Source of the DNA: Pseudomonadota bacterium
Lineage (GTDB): Bacteria; Pseudomonadota; Gammaproteobacteria; Burkholderiales; Burkholderiaceae_B
Length of the DNA: 9,033 bases
Direction of reading: 5' to 3'
NCBI GenBank assembly: GCA_023389535.1
Contig: JAEWEH010000110.1
Span: 1 to 9,033, forward strand
Shown piece by piece: positions 1 through 6,150 of the stretch; within the stretch, counting starts at the first letter, position 1, and each line of letters starts with the position of its first letter. A program made the position numbers and the translations under genes. Below the pieces are notes generated by a model that was given only the letters and a program-made list of their open reading frames with translations, was not told where the DNA came from and searched no databases.

Positions 1-1123
1 GGGCGGCATGCAGCGGGTCGGTGGCGTCCGTGGTTTTAGGATGCGCTGGCCGGACATCCATCTTGTCCAACACGCACAGCCCCGCTTTCCCAATCGCTTC
101 GCGCAGGAAATCAGGGTTGCGCAAGCCCAGATGCTCGGCCAGATCCGACATGATCAGCCATCCTTCACCGCCAGGCCGCAGGTGGCCGGCCAGGCCGTTC
201 AGGAAACCCAGCAGCATGCGATTGTCCGGATCATAGATGGCATGCTCGATAGCCGTGGTAGGGCGCGCCGGCAGCCAGGGCGGGTTGCAGACGATCAAAG
301 CACTATCGCCGTCCGGGAAGAGATCGGCCTTGCGCAATTCGATGGTATCTTCCAGGCCCAGGCGCCGGATGTTTTCCTGCGCGCAGTCCAGCGCCTTGTC
401 GTCCTGGTCCGTGGCGATGATCCGTTGCACGCCGCGCCGCGCGAGCACGGCGGCCAATACGCCGCTGCCGGTGCCTATATCAAAGGCAAGGTCGGTCGCG
501 GGCAAGGATGCGCGTGCGACCAGATCAATGTATTCGCCCCGTACCGGCGAAAAAACGGCGTAATGGACGTGTACGTTCGCATCCAGTGCGGGGACATACA
601 CACCCTTCTTGCGCCATTCATGGGCGCCCACCAAGCCTTGCAGTGCGCGCAGCGAAAGCAGCATGGGGCCGTCGAAATCACCCAGCGCGGCTTTGCAGGC
701 GTCGCGGACATCGGGCGCGCGGCGCAAGGCGATGGCCGCCTCGCCGTCCAGTTCCACCAGCAGCCGATTGAGCAACTCGCTGCGTTGCGATTGCCTGAGC
801 CGATACTGATTGAACTCGTCGCGTGGCGTCGTGGCAGTTTTCCGCTTGCTTTTGCCGCTCTTGGCCTTGGCCTGCCGCAGATCCAGGCGGCGCGCCAAGG
901 CCTGCAGCAGTTGCCGGCCATTCTGAAAGTCGCCGCGCCAAAGCAGGGAAGTGCCCTGGCTCGCCAGCCTGAAAGCGGTATCGGCGCTTAGGGTGTCGTC
1001 GGCAATGGCGATACGTTTAGGTGCGGCGCCCATGATGGCGATGGGCCAGCCGGCTTGATGGGTCGCTTCATTTTCGACCCACGAGACCTGGCCGGACGCG
1101 ACACGGTGCGAAGAGGAGTGCAT
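1..1123 (-). CDS. Class I SAM-dependent methyltransferase (partial, C-terminus off the left edge)
   Basis: Reading from the ATG at 1123 leftward gives 374 open codons that run off the window, so the C-terminus is missing. Residues 215-221 (DIGTGSG) are motif I for S-adenosylmethionine binding and follow a hydrophobic strand. The acidic end of strand 2 is at TDQDD (238-242). NPPW (280-283) is motif IV, the (N/D)PPY-type signature of enzymes that methylate a planar nitrogen (glutamine, adenine N6 or guanine N2; compare HemK/PrmC, RsmC and RlmG). About 190 residues precede the catalytic domain, including a lysine-rich stretch at 86-96 (KAKSGKSKRK), so this is a two-domain protein. The substrate cannot be told from sequence; rRNA, tRNA or a protein are all possible. 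The ATG has no good Shine-Dalgarno sequence. An in-frame ATG at 1228 is an alternative but also lacks one. The start lies 121 bases after the DUF2165 gene on the same strand, so it may be read from glpK or from its own promoter. Confidence 0.85.
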   Translation of the reverse strand, partial: MHSSSHRVASGQVSWVENEATHQAGWPIAIMGAAPKRIAIADDTLSADTAFRLASQGTSLLWRGDFQNGRQLLQALARRLDLRQAKAKSGKSKRKTATTPRDEFNQYRLRQSQRSELLNRLLVELDGEAAIALRRAPDVRDACKAALGDFDGPMLLSLRALQGLVGAHEWRKKGVYVPALDANVHVHYAVFSPVRGEYIDLVARASLPATDLAFDIGTGSGVLAAVLARRGVQRIIATDQDDKALDCAQENIRRLGLEDTIELRKADLFPDGDSALIVCNPPWLPARPTTAIEHAIYDPDNRMLLGFLNGLAGHLRPGGEGWLIMSDLAEHLGLRNPDFLREAIGKAGLCVLDKMDVRPAHPKTTDATDPLHAA

Positions 1124-1237
1124 GATAGTGGACTGGCTGCGATGGGACAGCCATTGTAGGCGACCGGCGTCACCGTAGTCGGGACCGCTGCCCGGACGGC
1201 GCCCTTCGCGGCGGAGGCGGACGAGCATAGATATACC

Positions 1238-1254
1238 GGCGCCGTCATGGCGCC
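1238..1254. repeat. Short hairpin at the end of the DUF2165 gene
   Basis: GGCGCC (1238-1243), a 5-base loop and GGCGCC (1249-1254) form a 6-bp GC stem that spans the DUF2165 stop codon (1245-1247). There is no T-run on the minus-strand downstream side, so it is not a standard intrinsic terminator. It could slow RNA decay or transcription between this gene and the methyltransferase. GGCGCC is itself palindromic and common in GC-rich DNA, so chance is a serious alternative. Confidence 0.3.
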
Positions 1255-1742
1255 AGGTCGGTGTCTGCCTGGGCTAGAAAGATCAGGACCAGCATGATGC
1301 TGGCGGCAAAGCGAAAGGCGCTGGGCGTGCCATTCCAATCGGCCGACATCCACATCCCGAACCATTCGCCGCCTATGGACATGAAGCCTGCGTGCCACGT
1401 CAGGAAGCCCAGCGTCAGCCCCGCAATGGCCATGCTTTTGGCGCGATTGAAGTCGCGCGCAGCCGCTTTGCGGTGACGGACCAGCCGAAACACGCCCAGC
1501 CAGCACAGCAGCGCGGTCAGGCACTCCAGTCCGATGATCAATCCATACGCGGCATGCTGCAAGGCGGGCGACTCAATGGCGCGATAGCCGATGGTCGAAC
1601 CGGGGAAAATGGTGTCCATGGCCAGCACATGCTGCACAAAAGGCAGATTGCTGCCGTAGTCGCTAAGATTGCCGAAGGCCGCAAGGCTGGCGAACAAGGC
1701 GATGGCGGCTACGCAAGCCGCCTTGGATAGACGCAGGACCAT
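1245..1742 (-). CDS. DUF2165 family small integral membrane protein
   Basis: A 165-residue protein starting at the ATG at 1742 (MVLRLSKAA). It has four hydrophobic segments, at about residues 6-25, 65-86, 104-123 and 143-158, so it should be a four-helix inner-membrane protein. Between helices 1 and 2 is the DUF2165 signature NLSDYGSNLPFVQHVL with MDT and FP. The pattern EWFGMW...WNG...AFRF before the last helix is also typical. The family has no established function that I know of. An in-frame extension upstream to 1850 exists but overlaps glpK and reads as non-family sequence, so it was rejected. The start is 5 bases after the glpK stop, with only a weak ribosome-binding site, so translation is probably coupled to glpK. 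That spacing suggests, but does not prove, a role linked to glycerol use or to the membrane where glycerol enters. Confidence 0.85.
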   Translation of the reverse strand: MVLRLSKAACVAAIALFASLAAFGNLSDYGSNLPFVQHVLAMDTIFPGSTIGYRAIESPALQHAAYGLIIGLECLTALLCWLGVFRLVRHRKAAARDFNRAKSMAIAGLTLGFLTWHAGFMSIGGEWFGMWMSADWNGTPSAFRFAASIMLVLIFLAQADTDLAP

Positions 1743-1747
1743 ACGGG

Positions 1748-3241
1748 CTATTCGGTGCAAGCCTGCCTGACGGCGTGTTCCCACTGATCCATCAAGGCTT
1801 GCGACTGCGCGGTCGGCAGCCCGGGTGTGAAAGTGCGTTCCACCTGCCACAAGGCGGATAATTCTTGCTTGTCCTTATAGACCCCGCTGGTCAGGCCGGC
1901 CAAGTATGCTGCCCCCAGCGCCGTGGTTTCGACCATGGTGGGACGCAGAACGGGTATGCCCAGCAAATCCGCCTGAAATTGCATCAGCAGATTATTGACG
2001 CAGGCGCCGCCATCGACGCGCAGTTCGGTCAGTGGGGCGCCCCCGGCCGCCACCGCGTCCCGGCTCATGGCTTGCAGCAGCGCGGCGCTTTGATAGGCGA
2101 TGCTTTCCAGGGCGGCTCGGGCAATATGGGCCATCGTGCTGCCGCGGGTCAGGCCGGTGATGGCGCCCCGCGCATCGGGCTTCCAATAGGGCGCGCCCAG
2201 GCCGGTGAAGGCGGGCACCAGCATGACGCCTCCCGAATCCGGCACGCTGCTCGCCAGCGCTTCGATGTCAGTGCTCTTGCGAAACGCCCCCAGTCCATCG
2301 CGCAGCCATTGCACCACCGCGCCCGCCACGAAAACACTGCCTTCCAGCGCATATTCGGTTTGCGTGCTGGTCTGGGCGGCACTGGTGGTGACCAGGCCGT
2401 TTTGGGAAACCTGGAACTTGGCGCCTGTGTGCATCAGCATGAAGCAACCGGTGCCATAGGTGTTCTTCGCCATACCTGCAGTGAAGCAGGCCTGACCGAA
2501 CAAGGCGCTTTGCTGGTCCCCCGCGACCCCGCATATGGGGATCGGCGCCCCCAGATGCTCGGCGTCGGCCGCGCCGAATTCCGCCCCCGAAGGCAGTACG
2601 CGCGGCATCAGCGCAAGGCTGACGTCTAGCAATTGCAATAGTTCGCCATCCCATTCGTTGGTATGTACATTGAACAACATGGTACGCGAGGCATTGCTGA
2701 CATCGCTAAGATGCTGGCGCCCTTTGGTCAATTGCCAGATCAGCCAGGAATCGACGGTTCCGAAAGCCAGTTCGCCCTTTATGGCCTGGCTGCGGGCATC
2801 GGCGACGTTGTCCAGTATCCATTTCAGCTTGGTGCCGGAGAAATAGGCGTCCACGCGCAGCCCGGTCTTTTCTTGTATGACGTCCTCCATGCCGCGCTGC
2901 CTGAGTTCTGCGCACGCCGGCTCGGCGCGCCTGTCCTGCCAGACGATGGCGTTGTATATGGGCCGGCCGGTATGGCGGTTCCACACCACGGTCGTTTCGC
3001 GTTGATTGGTGATGCCTATGGCGCGGATGTCGCGGGCATGCAAGCCCGCTGTAGCGAGCGCCTGCCGGGCTGTGGCCAATTGTGCCTGCCATATCTCCAT
3101 GGGGTCATGCTCGACCCAGCCCGGCTGGGGATAGATCTGCGTCAGTTCCTGTTGTGCCAGGGCGACGATATGGCCTTGCTTGTCGAAGATAATGCTGCGC
3201 GTACTGGAAGTCCCTTGATCGAGGGCGAGTATATAAGACAT
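1748..3241 (-). CDS. glpK: Glycerol kinase
   Basis: A 497-residue cytoplasmic FGGY-family kinase that makes sn-glycerol-3-phosphate from glycerol and ATP. It is full length (E. coli GlpK is about 502). The phosphate-binding loop DQGTSSTRS is at residues 8-16. The glycerol-contact residues known from E. coli are present: R81-E82 (in [10 protein letters not shown]), W101 (WQDRR), Y133, and D242-Q243 (GVAGDQQ). The FGGY signatures are at about 341-367 (FTGLGAPYW) and 412-434 ([13 protein letters not shown]). One difference stands out: the E. coli fructose-1,6-bisphosphate inhibitor residue R236 (GTRIPI) aligns with P233 here (GAPIPI), so this allosteric site appears lost. No clear Shine-Dalgarno sequence precedes the ATG; the upstream bases are pyrimidine-rich. 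It diverges from glpD, which oxidises its product, and is followed 5 bases later by the DUF2165 gene. Confidence 0.97.
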   Translation of the reverse strand: MSYILALDQGTSSTRSIIFDKQGHIVALAQQELTQIYPQPGWVEHDPMEIWQAQLATARQALATAGLHARDIRAIGITNQRETTVVWNRHTGRPIYNAIVWQDRRAEPACAELRQRGMEDVIQEKTGLRVDAYFSGTKLKWILDNVADARSQAIKGELAFGTVDSWLIWQLTKGRQHLSDVSNASRTMLFNVHTNEWDGELLQLLDVSLALMPRVLPSGAEFGAADAEHLGAPIPICGVAGDQQSALFGQACFTAGMAKNTYGTGCFMLMHTGAKFQVSQNGLVTTSAAQTSTQTEYALEGSVFVAGAVVQWLRDGLGAFRKSTDIEALASSVPDSGGVMLVPAFTGLGAPYWKPDARGAITGLTRGSTMAHIARAALESIAYQSAALLQAMSRDAVAAGGAPLTELRVDGGACVNNLLMQFQADLLGIPVLRPTMVETTALGAAYLAGLTSGVYKDKQELSALWQVERTFTPGLPTAQSQALMDQWEHAVRQACTE

Positions 3242-3262
3242 GGCGGCTAAGGAAGTGGATGA

Positions 3263-3293
3263 CTGTCTGGCAGTTTACGGACATGCCAGGCAG
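3263..3293. promoter_or_regulatory. Candidate shared operator (10-bp imperfect palindrome)
   Basis: The arms CTGTCTGGCA (3263-3272) and TGCCAGGCAG (3284-3293) pair at 9 of 10 positions around an 11-base spacer. The arm centres are about 21 bases apart, two turns of the helix, as expected for a dimeric regulator. The palindrome overlaps the candidate glpK -10 box and reaches the -35 zone of the candidate glpD promoter, so one protein bound here could affect both genes. The sequence does not resemble the E. coli GlpR operator. The regulator is unknown and is not encoded in this window. Confidence 0.45.
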
Positions 3294-3300
3294 ACGACAA
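3272..3300 (-). promoter_or_regulatory. Candidate sigma-70 promoter for glpK
   Basis: Read on the minus strand there is TTGTCG (3295-3300), a 17-base spacer, and TAAACT (3272-3277), leaving a leader of roughly 25 bases to the glpK ATG at 3241. The match is 4 of 6 at each box with ideal spacing. The -10 box begins at the last base of the left arm of the palindrome at 3263-3293 and fills part of its spacer. Confidence 0.4.
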
Positions 3301-3309
3301 GCACGAGGC

Positions 3310-3318
3310 TGCTATACA
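3310..3318 (+). promoter_or_regulatory. Candidate extended -10 promoter for glpD
   Basis: TGCTATACA (3310-3318) fits an extended -10 element (TGn followed by TATACA against TATAAT). No good -35 box lies 17 bases upstream (GCAGAC at 3290-3295), consistent with an extended -10 or activator-dependent promoter. Transcription would begin near 3325, about 28 bases before the glpD ATG. Confidence 0.4.
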
Positions 3319-3339
3319 CTTGGCATGCTTGACGCATAC

Positions 3340-3344
3340 AGGGA
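3340..3344 (+). promoter_or_regulatory. Ribosome-binding site deciding the glpD start
   Basis: AGGGA ends 8 bases before the ATG at 3353, which favours that start. The in-frame TTG at 3320 lies upstream of this site, and the next ATG at 3359 would be too far from it. Confidence 0.6.
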
Positions 3345-3352
3345 CTTCGCAC

Positions 3353-4948
3353 ATGACTATGCATGAACCGCCACATGGATCCGATCGATCGCAGCTGCTC
3401 AGGTCTCTGGCTGAAATGGGCCGGGCCGATATGGTTGTCGTCGGGGGCGGGGCGACCGGACTGGGTGTCGCGCTCGATGCGGCCCTGCGCGGCTTGCAGG
3501 TGGTGTTGCTGGAATCGCATGATTTCGCCAAGGGGACATCCTCGCGCGCGACCAAACTCGTGCATGGCGGTGTGCGCTATTTGGCCCAAGGCAATATCGG
3601 CCTGGTGCGTGAAGCCCTGCACGAGCGTTCCACACTGCTGCATAACGCGCCGCATCTGGCTCGCCCGCTTGCTTTTGTCATGCCGGGCTACAAGTGTTGG
3701 GAAACACCGTTCTACGGCACCGGCCTGAAAGTCTACGACGCCTTGGCCGGCAAGGCGGGCCTGGGATCCACCGAATTCCTGAATGCGCGCCAGACCGCGG
3801 CATGCATCCCGGGCGTCAGGCGCCAAGGACTGAAAGGCGGTGTCAAATACTGGGACGGCCAGTTCGATGATGCACGTCTTGCTATCGCTCTGGCACGCAG
3901 TGCGGCGGCACAGGGCGCCTTGCTGGTCAATTATTGTCCGGTCACCGGACTGGTCCACGAGCAGGGCAGGGTGGCCGGCGTGCGTTGCCAGGATGCGGAA
4001 ACCGGGCAGGCATTCACCATCAAGGCCGGCTGTGTCGTCAATGCAACCGGCGTGTGGGTGGACGAATTGCGCCGCCAGGACGGTCTTGCCCTGGGCAGAC
4101 CGACCGAGGCCATGGTGGCTCCCAGCCAAGGCGTGCATTTGGTCGTGGACCGCGATTTTTTTCCTGGCGATCACGCGCTGCTCGTTCCCAAGACACAGGA
4201 TGGCCGGGTATTGTTCGCGGTCCCGTGGCTGGGCAAAGTCATACTCGGCACCACCGATACTCCGCGGGACGCATTGCCGAGCGAACCATTGGCACTTGCA
4301 CAAGAGGCCAATTTCATTCTCGGCGAAGCCGCCAAATATCTGGAGCGGGCCCCGTCCCGGTCGGACGTGAAAAGCATCTGGGTCGGGCTGCGGCCCCTGC
4401 TGCGTCCGCCGCGCGACGAAGCCGGCGCTACGAAGAAGCTCAGCCGCGAACATGCTGTAGTGGTCAGTTCCAGCGGCCTGGTGACAGTAACCGGGGGCAA
4501 ATGGACCACTTACCGTGCCATGGCCGAAGACGTGCTCGAAAAATGCGTCGAAGCCGGCTGCCTGAATCGGCTGCCACCGGCCGAAACGGCGGATTTCCTG
4601 CTCGTGGGCGCCCCAGCGTCGGGCGGGGCGCGGGCCAGCCTGGCCAACGCCCCGGGCTTGGATGCCTACGGCACCGAAGCCGATATCGTGCGCAGCCTGC
4701 CCGGTAGCGACGTCGAATTGACCCCCGGCCTAAGTGTCGCGATGTTGCGATTTGCCGCGCGCTACGAATATGCACGCACGGTGGAAGACGTGCTGGCGCG
4801 GCGCACTCGCTTGCTGTTCCTGGACGCGGCCCTGGCTGCGCAAGTGGCGCCCGCGGCAGCGGCCATTCTGCAAGAAGAGACAGGCGTGGATCCGGGCCTG
4901 GCCGCTTTCTTGCAGCTGGCCGAGCAGTACCGCCATGTGCCGCAATAA
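3353..4948 (+). CDS. glpD: Aerobic glycerol-3-phosphate dehydrogenase
   Basis: A 531-residue flavoprotein of the FAD-dependent GlpD family. It oxidises sn-glycerol-3-phosphate to dihydroxyacetone phosphate at the inner face of the cytoplasmic membrane and passes the electrons to ubiquinone. The dinucleotide-binding motif VVVGGGATGLG is at 28-38, with E54 at the end of strand 2 as the likely ribose contact. The family-defining stretch GTSSRATKLVHGGVRYL is at 61-77. Further conserved blocks are GLRPLLRP (345-352) and the FAD-contact segment TGGKWTTYR (380-388). The C-terminal DAO_C domain includes EYARTVEDVLARRTRLLFLD. No transmembrane helix is expected, since the enzyme is a monotopic membrane protein. 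Length is close to E. coli GlpD (501) with a slightly longer N-terminus. It is transcribed divergently from glpK and completes the two-step pathway. A T7 run at 4156-4162 lies within FF codons and is intact. Confidence 0.97.
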   Translation: MTMHEPPHGSDRSQLLRSLAEMGRADMVVVGGGATGLGVALDAALRGLQVVLLESHDFAKGTSSRATKLVHGGVRYLAQGNIGLVREALHERSTLLHNAPHLARPLAFVMPGYKCWETPFYGTGLKVYDALAGKAGLGSTEFLNARQTAACIPGVRRQGLKGGVKYWDGQFDDARLAIALARSAAAQGALLVNYCPVTGLVHEQGRVAGVRCQDAETGQAFTIKAGCVVNATGVWVDELRRQDGLALGRPTEAMVAPSQGVHLVVDRDFFPGDHALLVPKTQDGRVLFAVPWLGKVILGTTDTPRDALPSEPLALAQEANFILGEAAKYLERAPSRSDVKSIWVGLRPLLRPPRDEAGATKKLSREHAVVVSSSGLVTVTGGKWTTYRAMAEDVLEKCVEAGCLNRLPPAETADFLLVGAPASGGARASLANAPGLDAYGTEADIVRSLPGSDVELTPGLSVAMLRFAARYEYARTVEDVLARRTRLLFLDAALAAQVAPAAAAILQEETGVDPGLAAFLQLAEQYRHVPQ

Positions 4949-4961
4949 CGACAGGGCGCGC

Positions 4962-4976
4962 GGCTTCTTGCAAGCC
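4962..4976. terminator. Possible weak bidirectional terminator between convergent genes
   Basis: GGCTT (4962-4966), a 5-base loop, and AAGCC (4972-4976) form a 5-bp hairpin in the 28 bases between the convergent glpD and NlpC/P60 genes. It abuts the peptidase stop codon. Only two T's follow on the plus strand, so it would be a weak terminator. Its position is the main support. Confidence 0.3.
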
Positions 4977-5501
4977 TTATGATGCAAACAAGGTGCGGGC
5001 GGCTTCAAAGCGTTGGGCGAAGTATGGGTTCAGCAGGGAATCGACACGCACCTCGCCGCCAGTGGAAGGCGCGTTGATAAAGCGGTCGTCCCCTATATAT
5101 ATACCCATATGGGAAAAAGGGCGGTTCAGTGTGTTGAAAAACACGAAATCTCCCGCTTTCAGTTGTTTTCTTGATATAGGTCTACTCAAGCGCGCAATGT
5201 CTGCCGTATTGTGCGGCAGGGCTTGCCGGGCAGCATGATGAAATACATAAGCGACCAGGCCGCTGCAGTCGAAACCGGTGGCCGGATGCGAACCACCATA
5301 GCGATAGCGCGATTCCAGCAACCCCATTGCAGTCAGTACGACCTCGCCGCGTTGCTGCGGGCTGACAACGACGCTGCGGCCCGGCCATGCCGCTTGCTGC
5401 GGACCGTGCCCGGAACAGCCCGCAAGCCACAGCAGCGGAGCTATAAGAATGGCCCTGCGCTTGTTACGGGCACTAAGTGGGAATGGAGAGTCGGTCGTCA
5501 T
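4977..5501 (-). CDS. NlpC/P60 family peptidoglycan peptidase, predicted lipoprotein
   Basis: A 174-residue protein from the ATG at 5501. After a basic stretch (RNKRR) and a short hydrophobic segment comes a lipobox, LAGC, with C29 as the lipidated residue, so it should be a membrane-anchored lipoprotein in the cell envelope. The rest is one NlpC/P60 domain. The catalytic cysteine is C79 in GFDCSGLV and the catalytic histidine is H131 in SHMGIYIGDDRF. The third position, histidine in many members such as E. coli MepS (FIHA), is asparagine N143 here (FINAPSTG), a polar substitution the family tolerates. The likely role is cleavage of peptide stem bonds in murein during growth. An in-frame TTG at 5513 would add four residues and is not preferred. 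The gene is convergent with glpD and divergent from flhD, with no evident functional tie to either. Confidence 0.88.
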   Translation of the reverse strand: MTTDSPFPLSARNKRRAILIAPLLWLAGCSGHGPQQAAWPGRSVVVSPQQRGEVVLTAMGLLESRYRYGGSHPATGFDCSGLVAYVFHHAARQALPHNTADIARLSRPISRKQLKAGDFVFFNTLNRPFSHMGIYIGDDRFINAPSTGGEVRVDSLLNPYFAQRFEAARTLFAS

Positions 5502-5554
5502 ACTACCCGTCAAGTGCTTTTTACGGCGTTGTTCGGACGTAACATTCAGCAGCT

Positions 5555-5600
5555 AAATTTACGAATATATGTAACGCTTTCGCCGCTGTAATGTAAATTT
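5555..5600. repeat. 8-bp perfect inverted repeat upstream of flhD
   Basis: AAATTTAC (5555-5562) and GTAAATTT (5593-5600) are exact reverse complements, 30 bases apart. They flank the likely -10 and -35 boxes of the leftward peptidase promoter. The arms could be paired sites for a DNA-bending protein or a looped regulator. AT-rich DNA makes such repeats fairly likely by chance. Confidence 0.35.
5564..5591 (-). promoter_or_regulatory. Candidate sigma-70 promoter for the NlpC/P60 gene
   Basis: On the minus strand TTACAG (5586-5591), a 16-base spacer and TATATT (5564-5569) give a reasonable sigma-70 match. The leader to the ATG at 5501 would be about 55 bases. Confidence 0.4.
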
Positions 5601-5637
5601 CTATGAATTTTTGATACTATCCCTTTGCGGTCCATAC

Positions 5638-5664
5638 GAAATCTGCATAGAAGTAGGCCGATAC
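5638..5664 (+). promoter_or_regulatory. Candidate sigma-28 (FliA)-type promoter upstream of flhD
   Basis: GAAA (5638-5641), a 15-base spacer and GCCGATAC (5657-5664) match the flagellar sigma-28 consensus TAAA-N15-GCCGATAA at 3 of 4 and 7 of 8 positions with exact spacing. It points toward flhD and would give a leader of about 140 bases. If used, it would feed late flagellar sigma activity back onto the master operon. Confidence 0.4.
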
Positions 5665-5809
5665 ACCGGAATAATGTAAGTAAAAATCAACAAATTGACA
5701 TTTTGCAAGATATAGAAAGCGAAAATTTGTTATCTGTTTTTAGTATTTGTTAGCAATATCGATGTTGCCGCGCTGCCCAGGCAAGCCGGTTTTCAGCAAG
5801 GAAGGCACA

Positions 5810-6130
5810 ATGCCCACAACCACGTCTTTACTTAACGATATACAAGAAGTTAATTTGTCGTATCTGATGCTTGCCCAGCGCATGCTGCGTGAAAATTATT
5901 CCGCAGCGATGTTCCGGCTGGGCTTTGATTCCGATGTTGCCGACATTGTGATGCGTTTGTCGACTGCGCAGCTGGTAAAGCTTGCCGCGTCCAATTCCCT
6001 GGTATGCAAATTCCGCCTTAATGACTATGAACTATTGTCCTGCCTGACGCAAGACGTATTGGGCGGGGTGTTGCAGCAAGCACACTCGACCATCCTGTTG
6101 TCACAGCAAACAGCAGAACAACCTGTCTAA
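5810..6130 (+). CDS. flhD: Flagellar master transcriptional regulator, subunit FlhD
   Basis: A 106-residue protein (E. coli FlhD is 116-119). Together with FlhC it forms the FlhD4C2 complex that activates class II flagellar promoters with sigma-70. The match to the family is clear along its length: [12 protein letters not shown] (15-26), SAAMFRLGF (31-39), [15 protein letters not shown] (55-69) and LTQD (79-82). C66 corresponds to the E. coli cysteine that makes the inter-subunit disulfide. The ATG at 5810 is preceded by AAGGAAGG about 5-7 bases upstream; an in-frame extension to 5747 has no family similarity and was dropped. Base composition is visibly less GC-rich than in the glp genes. flhC starts 20 bases after the stop, so the two form an operon. 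Confidence 0.96.
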   Translation: MPTTTSLLNDIQEVNLSYLMLAQRMLRENYSAAMFRLGFDSDVADIVMRLSTAQLVKLAASNSLVCKFRLNDYELLSCLTQDVLGGVLQQAHSTILLSQQTAEQPV

Positions 6131-6150
6131 CGCGATTCGAGTCGATATCC

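Larger units (their letters stand above)
5502..5809. promoter_or_regulatory. AT-rich divergent control region between the NlpC/P60 gene and flhD
   Basis: This 308-base gap has no convincing gene. From about 5540 to 5760 it is strikingly AT-rich compared with the surrounding coding DNA. It must hold the promoter of the flagellar master operon to the right and that of the peptidase to the left. Visible inside are a sigma-28-like match (5638-5664), a minus-strand promoter candidate (5564-5591), an 8-bp inverted repeat (5555-5562 with 5593-5600) and a lone TTGACA (5695-5700). The length, base composition and likely long flhD leader resemble other flhDC control regions, which collect many inputs. 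No specific regulator site could be named. Confidence 0.7.

Noticed and set aside
8..991. Long plus-strand open frame (327 codons) opposite the methyltransferase
   Set aside because: It is the antisense shadow of a clear methyltransferase frame with SAM motifs; its translation has no recognisable domain and it has no promoter or ribosome-binding site.
1865..2629. 254-codon plus-strand open frame opposite glpK
   Set aside because: Antisense shadow of glpK, with no similarity or start signals.
3320..3352. Upstream TTG start for glpD
   Set aside because: The AGGGA ribosome-binding site at 3340-3344 lies downstream of it and fits the ATG at 3353.
4156..4162. T7 run inside glpD as a slip site
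   Set aside because: It encodes two conserved-context phenylalanines in frame, and there is no reason to expect phase switching of a housekeeping catabolic enzyme.
3275..4453. 392-codon minus-strand open frame opposite glpD
   Set aside because: glpD on the other strand is certain. The antisense frame is a by-product of GC-rich codon usage and its product looks like no known family.
5695..5700. Perfect TTGACA -35 box upstream of flhD
   Set aside because: No acceptable -10 hexamer lies 16-18 bases downstream; TATAGA at 5711-5716 is only 10 bases away. Not called as a promoter, though an activator-dependent use is possible.
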